From Alphaproteobacteria bacterium (GTDB lineage Bacteria > Pseudomonadota > Alphaproteobacteria > Micropepsales > Micropepsaceae): DNA of 64,000 nt. The translations under genes and the position numbers were made by a program. The stretch lies in assembly GCA_017983635.1 (NCBI GenBank), contig JAGOBA010000001.1, positions 186,001-250,000 on the forward strand. Reading direction: 5' to 3'. Below are positions 27,084 to 35,733 of the stretch, piece after piece. The notes beneath the pieces were generated by a model, which did not search any database, was not told where the DNA came from, and worked only from the letters and a program-made list of their open reading frames with translations. How positions within the stretch are numbered: the first letter of the stretch is position 1; each line of letters starts with the position of its first letter.

Positions 27084-27854
27084 ATGGAATTCTTTTTCGA
27101 CCCGCAAGTTTGGTTCGCTTTTTTCACATTGACGGCGCTCGAGATCGTGCTCGGGGTCGACAACATCGTCTTCATCGCCATCCTGGCCGGGCGTCTGCCG
27201 GCGGAAGACCGGGCGGCGGCACGCCAGATCGGCCTGTCCGTCGCGCTCGCGACGCGGCTCGCGCTGCTGGTGACGCTGTTCTATCTCTCCCACTTGGAAG
27301 GCAAGAGCGGCATCTTCCTGTTCGGTCACGAGTTGTCGTGGCGCGACGTGGTTTTGGGTGCGGGCGGATTGTTTCTGATCTGGAAGTCCGTCGTCGAGAT
27401 GAACGTCGAGGTCAGACCGCACAAGCACGTGCGCAAGGAGAAGGTGAGCGACCGGCCGAAAGCCGCGTTTGCTTGGATCATCGTTCAGATCGCGATCATC
27501 GACATCGTGTTCTCTATCGACTCGGTGATTACCGCGGTTGGGATCGCGCAGCAGATCGAGGTCATGGCGGCGGCGATCATCATCTCCGTCTTCGTGATGA
27601 TGGTGGCGATCAACCCGATCTCGGCCTTCATCGACAAGCACAAAGAGATCAAGATCGTCGCCTTAAGCTTTTTGTTGCTGGTCGGGTTCATCCTGCTGGC
27701 CGAAGCGCTCGGCACGCCGATCCCGAAGGGGTATCTCTACTTCGCGCTCGGCTTTGCGGCGATGGTGCAGGTGCTGATCCTGTGGGCGAACTCCAGCGAG
27801 CAACAGATGGAGACACTGGCCAAAGCGCACGAGGACCAGAAGGACACTGTTTGA
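27084..27854 (+). CDS. TerC-family integral membrane protein
   Basis: A 256-residue protein with about seven to eight helices. TerC signatures are the acidic intramembrane motifs LEIVLGVDNIVFIAILAGRLP near the N-terminus and the repeat-related IIDIVFSIDSVITAVGI in the middle. A charged cytoplasmic loop (about 105-125) is rich in Lys and His. Family members are linked to tellurite resistance or to metal (Mn) export and loading of secreted enzymes; here the substrate is not determined. It lies 60 bases after tRNA-Val. Confidence 0.9.
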   Translation: MEFFFDPQVWFAFFTLTALEIVLGVDNIVFIAILAGRLPAEDRAAARQIGLSVALATRLALLVTLFYLSHLEGKSGIFLFGHELSWRDVVLGAGGLFLIWKSVVEMNVEVRPHKHVRKEKVSDRPKAAFAWIIVQIAIIDIVFSIDSVITAVGIAQQIEVMAAAIIISVFVMMVAINPISAFIDKHKEIKIVALSFLLLVGFILLAEALGTPIPKGYLYFALGFAAMVQVLILWANSSEQQMETLAKAHEDQKDTV

Positions 27855-27866
27855 GCTCAGAGCTGC

Positions 27867-28931
27867 ATGTGGTCCGACCGACGCATCGTTGATCTCTTCG
27901 GGATCGGGCATCCGATCATTCAGGCACCTATGGCCGGCGCTCAGGGTGCGGAGATGGCGATCGCGGTGAGTGCTGCGGGCGGGTTGGGGTCGTTGCCCTG
28001 TGCGCTGCTGACCGCCGATCAGGTGCGGAGCGAACTTCAACGCATTCGCCAGCAGACCGACCGGCCGTTCAATCTGAACTTCTTCTGTCACCAACGGCCG
28101 GCAGACGCTCCCGACGTCGAAGCGCGGTGGGTGCGCCGGCTGCAGCCCTATCGTGACGAGCTGGGCGTCGGCGACGCGACCGTGAAGGGTGGCCGGGCGC
28201 CGTTCGACGAGACGGCGTGCGCACTGGTCGAAGAGTTTCGACCGCGCGTCGTGAGCTTTCACTTTGGTTTGCCGGAGGCGTCGCTGCTGGAACGCGTGAG
28301 GCGGGCCGGGTCACTCGTTCTGTCGTCGGCCACAACGGTGGCGGAGGCGCGATGGCTCGACGAGCGCGGCGTCGACGCGATCATCGCGCAGGGTGTCGAG
28401 GCGGGCGGTCATCGCGGGATGTTTTTGAGCGACGATATTGCCGGCCAGGTCGGCACGTTCGCGTTGGTGCCGCAAGTGGTCGATGCGGTTCGGGTGCCGG
28501 TCATTGCGGCCGGCGGAATTGGCGATGCGCGCGGGATCGCGGCGGCATTGACGTTGGGCGCGTCGGCGGTGCAGATCGGGACGGCGTATCTGTTGTGTCC
28601 GGAGTCCAAGATTTCGCCGCTCTATCGCGCGGCATTGAAGGCGGCCGACGGTGCGCAGACGACGCTGACGAATGTCTTTACCGGGCGGCCCGCACGGGGA
28701 ATCTTCAACCGGGCGATCCGCGAGCTTGGTCCGATGAGTGCGGAGGCACCGGCGTTTCCGAATGCGGCGAGTGCGATGCTGCCGCTGCGAATGAAGGCGG
28801 AGGCTCAGGGATCAGCGGACTTTACGCCGTTGTGGTCGGGGCAGGCGCCGCGGTTTGCGCGCGAGATGCCGGCGGCCGAGCTGACGCGAGCTTTGGTCGA
28901 TGACATGCGGCTACTTGCAAGGCGCGGATGA
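27867..28931 (+). CDS. Nitronate monooxygenase-like FMN-dependent enzyme (NMO/2-nitropropane dioxygenase family)
   Basis: A 354-residue TIM-barrel flavoprotein. Motifs are HPIIQAPMAGAQG (start of barrel), GGLGSLPCALL, FNLNFFCHQ, AQGVEAGGHRG (with the class I catalytic His), VIAAGGIGDARG and GASAVQIGTAYLLCPES. These match class I nitronate monooxygenases, which oxidise propionate-3-nitronate and related nitronates. The ATG at 27867 lies 12 bases after terC, so co-transcription is likely. Its 3' end overlaps the convergent lipoprotein gene by about 20 bases. Confidence 0.88.
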   Translation: MWSDRRIVDLFGIGHPIIQAPMAGAQGAEMAIAVSAAGGLGSLPCALLTADQVRSELQRIRQQTDRPFNLNFFCHQRPADAPDVEARWVRRLQPYRDELGVGDATVKGGRAPFDETACALVEEFRPRVVSFHFGLPEASLLERVRRAGSLVLSSATTVAEARWLDERGVDAIIAQGVEAGGHRGMFLSDDIAGQVGTFALVPQVVDAVRVPVIAAGGIGDARGIAAALTLGASAVQIGTAYLLCPESKISPLYRAALKAADGAQTTLTNVFTGRPARGIFNRAIRELGPMSAEAPAFPNAASAMLPLRMKAEAQGSADFTPLWSGQAPRFAREMPAAELTRALVDDMRLLARRG

Positions 28932-29846
28932 CGTTGCGGCGTTGTCCGCCGTGAAGGCTTCGATCGCCTTCCACGCGCGCTCGCCCTTGAGATCGCGCAG
29001 CAGCATGTGGAAGCCGTCGTTGTAGCAGACGACTTGGCGCGTGCCCGGCATGGCGGCGGCGGCGTCCTTGATCGGTTGCGACGGGACGACTTCGTCGCCG
29101 TCGGCGTAGAGTACTATCGTCGGCGTCGCGATCTTTGGCGCTGATTGCCAGGCCGCCTCCATCAGGTCGACGAGGCCGTTCAGGGCGTCAACGCGCGTTG
29201 TCTTGATCACGTAGGGGTCGCGGCCGAGGGCGATGAGCATCTGCTCGTTGTCGGACGGTTTGACCGCGACGTTGCGGCCGGAGAGGCGGCTGCCAGGGGC
29301 GAGTTGCATCATGATCCAAAGGCCCGAGCGCTTGATGATGTCGAGATTTGACCAACCCCAGAGCGCGGGCGAGACGAGGATCAAGCCGTCGGCGACCGGT
29401 TCGCTGCTTCGTGCGGCGGCGAGCATCGCGACGGCGCCGCCCATGCTTTCGCCCAACAGATAGACGCGCGCGTTCGGATGGCGGGCGCGGACGAGTGCGA
29501 TGAACGTACGTGCGTCCTCGGCCATGACTTCGTGGCCGGGCCAGCGGCCGTTGCCTTCGGTGCGGCCGAAGCCGCGCTGATCGAAGGCATAGGTCGCGAT
29601 GCCTTTGGTTTGCCAGTACTTCGCGGCCGGTTCGATGAACTGGCCGTAGTCGTTCATGCCGTGCAGCGCGACGATGACGGTGCTTTCGTTCGACGCTTGC
29701 CACTCGCTGAGGCCGAGGATGAAGCCGTCACTCGCGCGCCAGTGGCCTTGGTCGACGAAGGCGGGCGGCGTTGGGCCCGGGCCCGGGGCCAAGCGCTCGG
29801 CGACGCAGGCGGTGAGAAGGAGGGACAGTATCAACGCTACAAACAA
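28911..29846 (-). CDS. Alpha/beta hydrolase lipoprotein, monoacylglycerol lipase/lysophospholipase-like
   Basis: A hydrolase of about 311 residues with a lipoprotein signal (LFVALILSLLLTAC, lipobox LTAC), then an alpha/beta hydrolase fold. VALHGMNDYG forms the oxyanion region, LLGESMGGAVAM carries the nucleophile Ser, VLYADGDEVVP the Asp and NDGFHMLL the His. Likely anchored in the envelope and acting on lipids. The TTG at 29846 with GGAAGGGC upstream is taken as start. The alternative ATG at 30017 overlaps the upstream gene stop as ATGA, but it would add 57 residues translated from an intergenic repeat (29850-29990). Confidence 0.75.
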   Translation of the reverse strand: MFVALILSLLLTACVAERLAPGPGPTPPAFVDQGHWRASDGFILGLSEWQASNESTVIVALHGMNDYGQFIEPAAKYWQTKGIATYAFDQRGFGRTEGNGRWPGHEVMAEDARTFIALVRARHPNARVYLLGESMGGAVAMLAAARSSEPVADGLILVSPALWGWSNLDIIKRSGLWIMMQLAPGSRLSGRNVAVKPSDNEQMLIALGRDPYVIKTTRVDALNGLVDLMEAAWQSAPKIATPTIVLYADGDEVVPSQPIKDAAAAMPGTRQVVCYNDGFHMLLRDLKGERAWKAIEAFTADNAATSSAPCK

Positions 29847-29849
29847 GCC

Positions 29850-29990
29850 CTTCCCCCCTTGAGGGGGAAGGTGGATCGCCGCGAAGCGGCGAGACGGATG
29901 GGGGGCCGTTGCATTGCTTGCCGCGCGCGTCACCCCCCCATCAGGCACGCGCGTTCCGCGCGTGCGAGCTTCCCCCTCAAGGGGGGAAGC
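29850..29990. repeat. Cloverleaf-like intergenic repeat, copy A
   Basis: About 140 bases bounded by C/G-rich hairpins of the type CTTCCCCCTTGAGGGGGAAG, with internal hairpins (CGCCGCGAAGCGGCG; CACGCGCGTTCCGCGCGTG) and an outer stem GATGGGGGG/CCCCCCCATC. It shares architecture with copies at 48036 and 50281. It lies in the 5' part of the lipoprotein gene frame. Confidence 0.8.
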
Positions 29991-30013
29991 GCTTGGTGTT
30001 GGGGTTCCCACGC

Positions 30014-30604
30014 TCATTGCGGCTTCAAGATACGCGAAACGCGCTTGCGGAGGTGTGGCAGGAGGTCCTCTTCGAACCAGGGATTTTTCTTGGCCCAGGC
30101 GTTGTTGCGCCAGGAGGGGTGCGGCATGGGGATGAAATCGGGGCCGTAGTCGCGCCAGGCCTTCACGGTGTCGGTGAGCGTCTCCTTGCGGCGGTCCTTG
30201 AGGTGCCAAGCCTGCGCGTACATGCCGACGAGCAGCGTAAGCTCGACGCGCTTGAGGCCGGCGAAGACTTTGTCGCGCCAGGCGGGCGCACATTCTTTGC
30301 GCGGGGGTAGGTCACCGCCCTTCGCGTCCAAGCCTGGGAAGCAGAACCCCATCGGTACGATTGCGATCTTCGTGTCGTCGTAGAACGTGTCCTTGTCGAC
30401 GCCGAGCCAGTCGCGCAGGCGGTCGCCGGAGGGATCGGTGAACGGCATACCGCTAGCGTGCACGCGGGTGCCGGGCGCCTGGCCGGCGATTACGAGGCGG
30501 GCGGTTTGCTTGGCGCGGAGCACCGGGCGGGGCTCGTGCGGCAGATGCTCGGCGCAAATGCGGCAGGCGCGGATGTCTTTTAAAAGCCCTGGGAAGCTCG
30601 TCAT
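30014..30604 (-). CDS. Uracil-DNA glycosylase superfamily protein
   Basis: A 196-residue protein with the UDG fold motifs: VIAGQAPGTRVHASGMPFTDPSGDRL (catalytic-loop region) and the C-terminal MPHPSWRNNAW (DNA-binding HPS motif). Only two Cys (CRIC) sit at the N-terminus, fewer than the four that bind Fe-S in family 4 UDGs. It therefore belongs to a divergent uracil-DNA-glycosylase-like group whose repair activity is not certain. The ATG at 30604 is taken. Its stop overlaps a possible ATG of the lipoprotein gene by ATGA. Confidence 0.8.
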   Translation of the reverse strand: MTSFPGLLKDIRACRICAEHLPHEPRPVLRAKQTARLVIAGQAPGTRVHASGMPFTDPSGDRLRDWLGVDKDTFYDDTKIAIVPMGFCFPGLDAKGGDLPPRKECAPAWRDKVFAGLKRVELTLLVGMYAQAWHLKDRRKETLTDTVKAWRDYGPDFIPMPHPSWRNNAWAKKNPWFEEDLLPHLRKRVSRILKPQ

Positions 30605-30623
30605 CCGTGCACCCGCAATAGAA

Positions 30624-30652
30624 AGGCCCGCGCGTCGGTCACGCACGGGCCT
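30624..30652 (-). terminator. Terminator after the repeat-lectin gene
   Basis: On the minus strand, a 12-bp stem with one mismatch (AGGCCCGTGCGT / ACGCGCGGGCCT, loop GACCG) followed by TTTCTATT, about 20 bases after the stop at 30673. Confidence 0.75.
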
Positions 30653-30672
30653 GCATGTCTATCGCATTCGGC

Positions 30673-31695
30673 TTACTGGATCACGCCGCCGAGATTCTCC
30701 CAGCCGCCCCAGGCCGCGCCGTCCCACCATTTGTGCCACATCGCGTTGCCGGGTCCTTTGACAAAGCAGTCGATACGGTTGGCGGACCAGCTGGTGCAGA
30801 CCGGTGCGCTGGCGAGGATGCCGCCTTGGGATTCCCAACCGCTCCACGAAGCGCCGTTCCACCATTTGTGCCACATGCCGCCGTCTTTACCCTTCACGAA
30901 GCAATCGAGGCGGTTCGCGGACCACGCGGTGCAGTCGATGTCGCCGTTGAACTTCCCGCCCTGCTTCTCCCACGCGCCCCAACCGGCGCCGGCCCACCAG
31001 GTGTGCCAGAGGCCGTTGTCGACGCCGCGCACGAAGCAGTCGAGACGACCCGCGCCCCAGGAGACGCATTCCGGATCGCCCTTCATGATGCCACCGAGAT
31101 TTTCCCAACCGCCCCAGGCAGCGCCGTCCCACCAGCGATGCCACATCGCGTTGAGCGGGCCGCGCACGAAGCAGTCGATGCGGTTTGCACTCCACGAGAC
31201 GCAATTTGGTGCGCCTTGGAGAATGCCGCCGAGGTTTTCCCAACCGCCCCACGACGAGCCGTTCCACCACTTGTGCCACATGGCGTTGTCGGTGCCGCGG
31301 ACGAAGCAGTCGATGCGGTTGGCGCTCCAGCTGGTGCAGTTGATGTCGCTGGTCAGGACGCCGCCAAGGTTTTCCCAGCCGCCCCAGGCCGCGCCGTCCC
31401 ACCACTTGTGCCACATGGCGTTGTCGGTGCCGCGGGCGAAGCAGTCGATGCGGTTGGGGGACCATGTCGTGCAGCTGATGTCGCTCGTCAGCACGCCGCC
31501 GAGGCTTTCCCATCCGCCCCACGCGGCGCCGTTCCACCAGCGGTGCCACATCGCGTTGTCGGTGCCGCGGGCAAAGCAGTCGATGCGGTTGGCCGACCAC
31601 GAAACGCATGTTGGTTTCGCCTCGGCCACCGAGACCGAGCCCGTGGCGAACTGAAGAGCTACAGCGATCGCCGCCGCAGCAAATAATCGAAGCAT
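30673..31695 (-). CDS. Secreted seven-repeat beta-propeller, PLL-type lectin-like
   Basis: A 340-residue protein with a signal peptide (about 26 residues, ending AEA) and then exactly seven tandem repeats of about 45 residues. The consensus runs C[11 protein letters not shown], then [25 protein letters not shown]. The Trp-rich WHKWW...W.GWE..GG pattern and seven-fold count match the seven-bladed propeller lectins of the Photorhabdus PLL type, which bind fucose and related sugars between blades. Each repeat here has a Cys pair ten residues apart, likely a disulfide and fitting export. The RBS AAGGGAG precedes the ATG. It is monocistronic, with its own terminator. Confidence 0.85.
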   Translation of the reverse strand: MLRLFAAAAIAVALQFATGSVSVAEAKPTCVSWSANRIDCFARGTDNAMWHRWWNGAAWGGWESLGGVLTSDISCTTWSPNRIDCFARGTDNAMWHKWWDGAAWGGWENLGGVLTSDINCTSWSANRIDCFVRGTDNAMWHKWWNGSSWGGWENLGGILQGAPNCVSWSANRIDCFVRGPLNAMWHRWWDGAAWGGWENLGGIMKGDPECVSWGAGRLDCFVRGVDNGLWHTWWAGAGWGAWEKQGGKFNGDIDCTAWSANRLDCFVKGKDGGMWHKWWNGASWSGWESQGGILASAPVCTSWSANRIDCFVKGPGNAMWHKWWDGAAWGGWENLGGVIQ

Positions 31696-31838
31696 GAAGT
31701 TTCACTCCCTTAAAGCGAAGGACGTCGGCCCCCCGCGTTTTGGTCCCAAGCGTCCTGCCTGGTTGAGTGCGCTTTTAGCATGATTGACCGGCCCGCTATG
31801 CGGCTCCGGTCACAGGACGGTGGGAAAGCGCTCGCCCA

Positions 31839-33632
31839 TTACGCTTGCGCTTCGGCGATCAAAGCGCGCGGCAGGGGAATCGGAAACTCCAGCAACATCT
31901 GCGCCAGTGCTTTGCCCTGGGGGTCGTTGCGCAGGCTCGCGACTCCGCCGCCGCCAAGGGCGTCGTGCAGCAGGAAGTTCAGCGCGTGCGTGCCGGGGAG
32001 GTCCCAGCGTTCCACTCTGCCCTTGCCGCCGTCGAAGAGGTGGACGAACCACTTTGCTACCGCGGCTTCGGTCAGGGCGGCGCGGATGTAAGGGGCGAAG
32101 GCGGGCTTGCGCGCCATGACGCCGATGTTCGAGTTGTTGCCCTTGTCGCCGGAGCGGGCGAAGGCGACGGCAATGAGGGGCACAGACTGTGTTGTCGGTT
32201 CTGTGGGCGCGTCGACCTTGGGGCGCACGAGCATCTTTGGGTCGAAGCCGCCGGACGTGTCGATCGGCGTTGCGGAGCTGTCCCCGGCGACGTGGACTGT
32301 CACCGTCACTTCTTTCTTTGGGATCAAACACGAGAAGTGGCGCACAACGGGCGTCACCTTCGGGCGCAAGCCGGCATAACCGGAGGTTCCGGGCGCGAAG
32401 GACGTTCCGGACGAGGTCAGTTCGCGCATCATGATTTCGAGCGGCTCTTTTCGCGCGTGCTTGGCGGCGAGTTTGAGGATCGCTTCGCGGCCGTTCACGT
32501 GGTGTTTGTGCGGGCCGTAGGAGTCCTCATCGCCCAAGACTTCGATGCTGGTTTCGGTGAAGGCGCCCCAGTTGCGTTGGCGCAGGATGGTTTCCATGCG
32601 CTTGAGCACAGCTTCGCCGGTGCGGCGCGCCTTCGCGGCCGCATCAATGCCGCCGATCGCGACGAGGTTGCCGACGCGGAAGCCGTCTTCGTAGGTGGTC
32701 GAGCACTTGTAGGTGGTGGTCGGCGGGTAACCCTTCGCGCCTTTGACGCTGACGCGGTCTTTGCCGACTTGCTCGATCTTCACCTGGCTGAAATCGCAGA
32801 TGACGTCGGGCAGCATGTAGGCTTGCGGGTCGCCGATTTCGTAGAGCATCTGCTCGCCGACCGTGCCGACGCTGACCAAGCCGCCCGTGTCGTCCGGCTT
32901 CGTCGCGACGAAGCTCCCGTCAGCCGCGACTTCGGCGATGGCGTAGCCGATGTTTTCCCACTCCGGCACTTGGTCCCAGTCGGTGAAAATGCCGCCGCAG
33001 GCTTGCGCGCCGCATTCGACGATGTGGCCGGCGAGGCTGCCCCCCGCGAGCTTATCGACGTCTTGTGGGGTCCAGCCGAATTCGTGGATGCAAGCACCGA
33101 GCGTGACCGCGCTGTCGACGCAGCGGCCGGTGATGACGACGTCGGCGCCTTTTGCCAGCGCGGCGGCGACGGGGAAGCCGCCAAGATAGGCGTTCATGCT
33201 GATCGGTTTGTCCGGCAAAGGCTCGCCGGTGAACATCTCTTTGACGCCTTGCGTCTTCCACTTGTCGAGTTGCGGCAGGACATCGTCGCCTTCGACGTAG
33301 GCAACTTTCAACGCGACGCCTTGTTTGGCGAGCAAGGCCTCGAGCGCCTCCGCACAGGCTTTCGGGTTCACGCCGCCGGCGTTGGCGATGACTTTGATCC
33401 TCTTCGCCGCCACGTCGCGCGCAATCGCGGCCATGGTGACGGTGACGAAGTCGTGCGCGTAGCCGAAGCGCGGGTCCTTCTCTCGCGCGCGGGCCATGAT
33501 CGACATCGTGATCTCAGCCAGATAGTCGAAGACGAGGTAGTCGATGTTACCCTTCGTCACGAGCTGCGGCGCGGAGGTGAAGCTGTCGCCCCAGAAGCCC
33601 GATGCGCAGCCGATGCGGATGGTTTTGGTCAT
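31839..33632 (-). CDS. AtuA-like protein (acyclic terpene utilisation, DUF1446 family)
   Basis: A 597-residue cytoplasmic protein. The N-terminus (IRIGCASGFWGDSFTSAPQLV) and IDYLVFDYLAEITMSIMAR are typical of the DUF1446/AtuA domain. VITGRCVDSAVTLG, EWENIGYAIAEV and the C-terminal domain with ARSGDKGNNSNIGVMAR and LPGTHALNFLLHDALGGGG also fit; in some genomes this C-terminal part is a separate protein. AtuA lies in citronellol/geraniol catabolic clusters of Pseudomonas, with biochemical function still unclear. Nearby acyl-CoA dehydrogenase and CoA-transferase genes fit an acyl-CoA catabolic context. Confidence 0.88.
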   Translation of the reverse strand: MTKTIRIGCASGFWGDSFTSAPQLVTKGNIDYLVFDYLAEITMSIMARAREKDPRFGYAHDFVTVTMAAIARDVAAKRIKVIANAGGVNPKACAEALEALLAKQGVALKVAYVEGDDVLPQLDKWKTQGVKEMFTGEPLPDKPISMNAYLGGFPVAAALAKGADVVITGRCVDSAVTLGACIHEFGWTPQDVDKLAGGSLAGHIVECGAQACGGIFTDWDQVPEWENIGYAIAEVAADGSFVATKPDDTGGLVSVGTVGEQMLYEIGDPQAYMLPDVICDFSQVKIEQVGKDRVSVKGAKGYPPTTTYKCSTTYEDGFRVGNLVAIGGIDAAAKARRTGEAVLKRMETILRQRNWGAFTETSIEVLGDEDSYGPHKHHVNGREAILKLAAKHARKEPLEIMMRELTSSGTSFAPGTSGYAGLRPKVTPVVRHFSCLIPKKEVTVTVHVAGDSSATPIDTSGGFDPKMLVRPKVDAPTEPTTQSVPLIAVAFARSGDKGNNSNIGVMARKPAFAPYIRAALTEAAVAKWFVHLFDGGKGRVERWDLPGTHALNFLLHDALGGGGVASLRNDPQGKALAQMLLEFPIPLPRALIAEAQA

Positions 33633-33656
33633 GGACTTCAGGCCTTCGATTGACGA

Positions 33657-34034
33657 TTAGCGGATCAATTCAATCTCAACATTGTGCGGTAACCCCACCC
33701 ACGCCGCCTCAGCACACATGGCAGGTCGACCGGTACTAAGCGCCAGAGCTAAGCAAAATCGATCTCCGAGGGACAGTCCCGCAGATCGAGTCAACGGACG
33801 CAGCAAGGCCGCCGTCAGAGCGTGTTTCGCTGAGACAGGTACGACAACAATTGGAAGGTGTCTTATTTCTGCAAGCACTTCGGCTGGGTCGCGGGCCCAC
33901 TCGGTCGCCTTCGTCAATACTTCTGCCAGATTCGCCGCGGACATTAGGGCGCCGTCTAGCCGTTCAGCGACCTTCTCGGCACCCGGTTCTCCGCGGATAA
34001 ACGCGATCAGCGCGCTTCCATCGAGGACGGTCAC
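33657..34034 (-). CDS. PIN-domain ribonuclease toxin (VapC/FitB-like)
   Basis: A 125-residue PIN domain: MTVLDGSALIAFIRGE with the first catalytic Asp, NLAEVLTKA with the conserved Glu, and LSLGDRFCLALAL with the later Asp. Type II toxins of this kind cleave RNA when freed from the antitoxin. The start is a GTG at 34034 overlapping the antitoxin stop as GTGA; the apparent ATG at 34046 lies inside the antitoxin gene. Standard length for the family. It is followed, 25 bases on, by the AtuA-like gene. Confidence 0.88.
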   Translation of the reverse strand: MTVLDGSALIAFIRGEPGAEKVAERLDGALMSAANLAEVLTKATEWARDPAEVLAEIRHLPIVVVPVSAKHALTAALLRPLTRSAGLSLGDRFCLALALSTGRPAMCAEAAWVGLPHNVEIELIR

Positions 34035-34387
34035 TCCTCGCCCCACATTGCGCGCCGCTCCGACAGAAATGTGTCCACCGCGGATTCGTCCTTGCGGTCA
34101 GCGAACATCTCTCGAAGCTTCTGCAGTGCAGCTTGGGCATCCGGCTTCAATGCTTTTCGTTCCTTGGGTGTGAGACGATCCTTTGCCGATCCCTTTGACT
34201 GACGGACAACGCTTCGTGCGCGTTTCAACCAGTCTTTATCGGCGGCCTTCGCCGTGTCGACCTTGTTCAGACCCTCAAGAACCAAGCGCCGCGCCTCGGC
34301 CTCCATGCTGCGCCCGTTGATTGCGGCTTGCTTGCGCAGACGGTCGCGCTCTTTGTCGGGAAAGCTGCGTATCGTTAAGGTGGCCAT
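34031..34387 (-). CDS. RHH antitoxin (FitA/VapB-like)
   Basis: A 118-residue antitoxin. The N-terminal ribbon-helix-helix reads MATLTIRSFPDKERDRLRKQ, then NGRSMEAEARRLVLEGL. The charged C-terminal tail binds the PIN toxin in this family. It is longer than typical FitA (about 80 residues), with an extra Lys/Ala-rich stretch. The ATG at 34387 is chosen by homology of the RHH start. Twin palindromes upstream at 34424 and 34435 are the likely autoregulatory operator. Confidence 0.85.
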   Translation of the reverse strand: MATLTIRSFPDKERDRLRKQAAINGRSMEAEARRLVLEGLNKVDTAKAADKDWLKRARSVVRQSKGSAKDRLTPKERKALKPDAQAALQKLREMFADRKDESAVDTFLSERRAMWGEE

Positions 34388-34423
34388 TCTATCGCCCTTC
34401 GCGCTCTCAGCGAACCGCCATAG

Positions 34424-34442
34424 TGCTAGCATTTTGCTAGCA
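34424..34442. promoter_or_regulatory. Twin-palindrome operator of the toxin-antitoxin operon
   Basis: Two identical 8-bp palindromes TGCTAGCA at 34424-34431 and 34435-34442, with starts 11 bases (one helical turn) apart, 37-55 bases upstream of the antitoxin ATG. This is the arrangement expected for cooperative RHH binding. Confidence 0.7.
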
Positions 34443-34446
34443 AATG

Positions 34447-35595
34447 TCAACCAAGCGATTTTAACAGATTCCGCGCAATCACCAACTGCTGCACCTGGCT
34501 CGTGCCTTCATAAATGCGGAAGATGCGCACGTCCCGGTAGAAGCGTTCGACGCCGTAGTCGGTGACGTAGCCGGCACCGCCGTGGATCTGGACGGCGCGG
34601 TCGGCGACGCGGCCGACCATTTCGCTCGCGTAGTATTTCGAGCACGCGGCTTCCATGGTGACGTTTTCGCCGGCGTCGCGCTTCTTGGCGGCGTCGAGGA
34701 TCATGCAGCGGGCGGCGTAGGCTTCGGTCTGCGAATCCGCGAGCATCGCCTGGATCAGCTGGAACTCGGCAATCTTTTGACCGAACTGTTCGCGTTCGAG
34801 CGCGTATTTCGCGGCGTCGCGGATGAGGCGTTCGGCGACGCCGACGCAGACCGCGCCGATATGGATGCGGCCGCGGTCGAGCACCTGCATGGCGACACGG
34901 AAACCCTGCCCCTCCTTGCCCAGCATGCAATCGGCGGGCACGTGGCAATCCTCGAACACGACGTCGCAAATGTGCGCGCCTTGTTGGCCCATCTTGCGTT
35001 CGGGTTTGCCGATCGTGATGCCCGTCAGGTTCGACGGCACGAAGAAGGCGGAGATACCGCCCGCGCCCTTGTTCGAGGGGTCGGTGCGTGCCATCAGCGT
35101 GAAGACGGAGGCCTTGTTCGCGTTCGTGATGTAACGCTTCGTACCGTTGACGACGTAGTCGTTGCCTTTGCGGATTGCGGTCGCGCGCAGCGATGCGGCG
35201 TCGGAGCCGGCGCCGGGCTCCGTCAGGCAGAAGCTTGCGATCGCGTCGCCCGACGCAAGTTTCGGGAGCCAGTGGCGTTTCTGATCGTCACGGCCAAACA
35301 TCACGACGCCTTGACTACCGATGCCGACATTGGTGCCGATGACGGAGCGGAAGGCGGGCGAGGTCTTGCCGAGCTCGAAGCAGACGAGCACTTCCTCTTC
35401 CATCGTCAGGCCGAGGCCGCCGTATTCGGTCGGGATCGAGATGCCGAACAGGCCGAGCTCGCGCATCTCCTGCACGATGTCGTTGGGCACGAGATCTTCG
35501 CGGGCAACCTTGTCTTCGATGGGGACCAGCCGCTCGCTCACAAAGCGGCGGACGGAGGTGATCAGTTGGTCGCGGGTTTCGAGGTCGAGGGGCAT
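34447..35595 (-). CDS. Acyl-CoA dehydrogenase
   Basis: A 382-residue FAD enzyme oxidising acyl-CoA to 2-enoyl-CoA. Visible are FCLTEPGAGSDAASLRATA (FAD loop), GTKRYITNANKASVF, the YALEREQFGQKIAEFQLIQ helix and QIHGGAGYVTDYGVERFYRDVRI near the C-terminus. At the usual catalytic Glu site of that last motif the residue is Asp (VTDY), which occurs in some family members or moves the base to the other Glu position. It ends only five bases from the TA operator and is divergent from the CoA-transferase. Confidence 0.93.
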   Translation of the reverse strand: MPLDLETRDQLITSVRRFVSERLVPIEDKVAREDLVPNDIVQEMRELGLFGISIPTEYGGLGLTMEEEVLVCFELGKTSPAFRSVIGTNVGIGSQGVVMFGRDDQKRHWLPKLASGDAIASFCLTEPGAGSDAASLRATAIRKGNDYVVNGTKRYITNANKASVFTLMARTDPSNKGAGGISAFFVPSNLTGITIGKPERKMGQQGAHICDVVFEDCHVPADCMLGKEGQGFRVAMQVLDRGRIHIGAVCVGVAERLIRDAAKYALEREQFGQKIAEFQLIQAMLADSQTEAYAARCMILDAAKKRDAGENVTMEAACSKYYASEMVGRVADRAVQIHGGAGYVTDYGVERFYRDVRIFRIYEGTSQVQQLVIARNLLKSLG

Positions 35596-35733
35596 GGTTG
35601 GTCCTTAGCGTTTGCAAACTTGTAGCGGCACTGGCGGGCGAGCGCGAGCATGGAAATGCTCGTCGCAGCTCAAGACCAACGATTTGCTTGGCTCCTGCGA
35701 ATTGCTATCCAGATGTGAACGAGGAGTTCTCCG

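Noticed and set aside
30655-31686. Plus-strand frames open across the whole lectin repeat array
   Set aside because: The repeat is 135 bases with no stop in several frames, so all frames stay open. Only the minus-strand frame has a signal peptide, an RBS and a propeller pattern.
30673-31695. Tandem DNA repeats as a minisatellite without coding role
   Set aside because: The 135-base period is a multiple of three, with a signal peptide, RBS, terminator and conserved blade motif, so it is a gene.
31845-33653. 602-codon open frame on the plus strand
   Set aside because: Shadow of the AtuA-like gene; the translation lacks any domain-like pattern.
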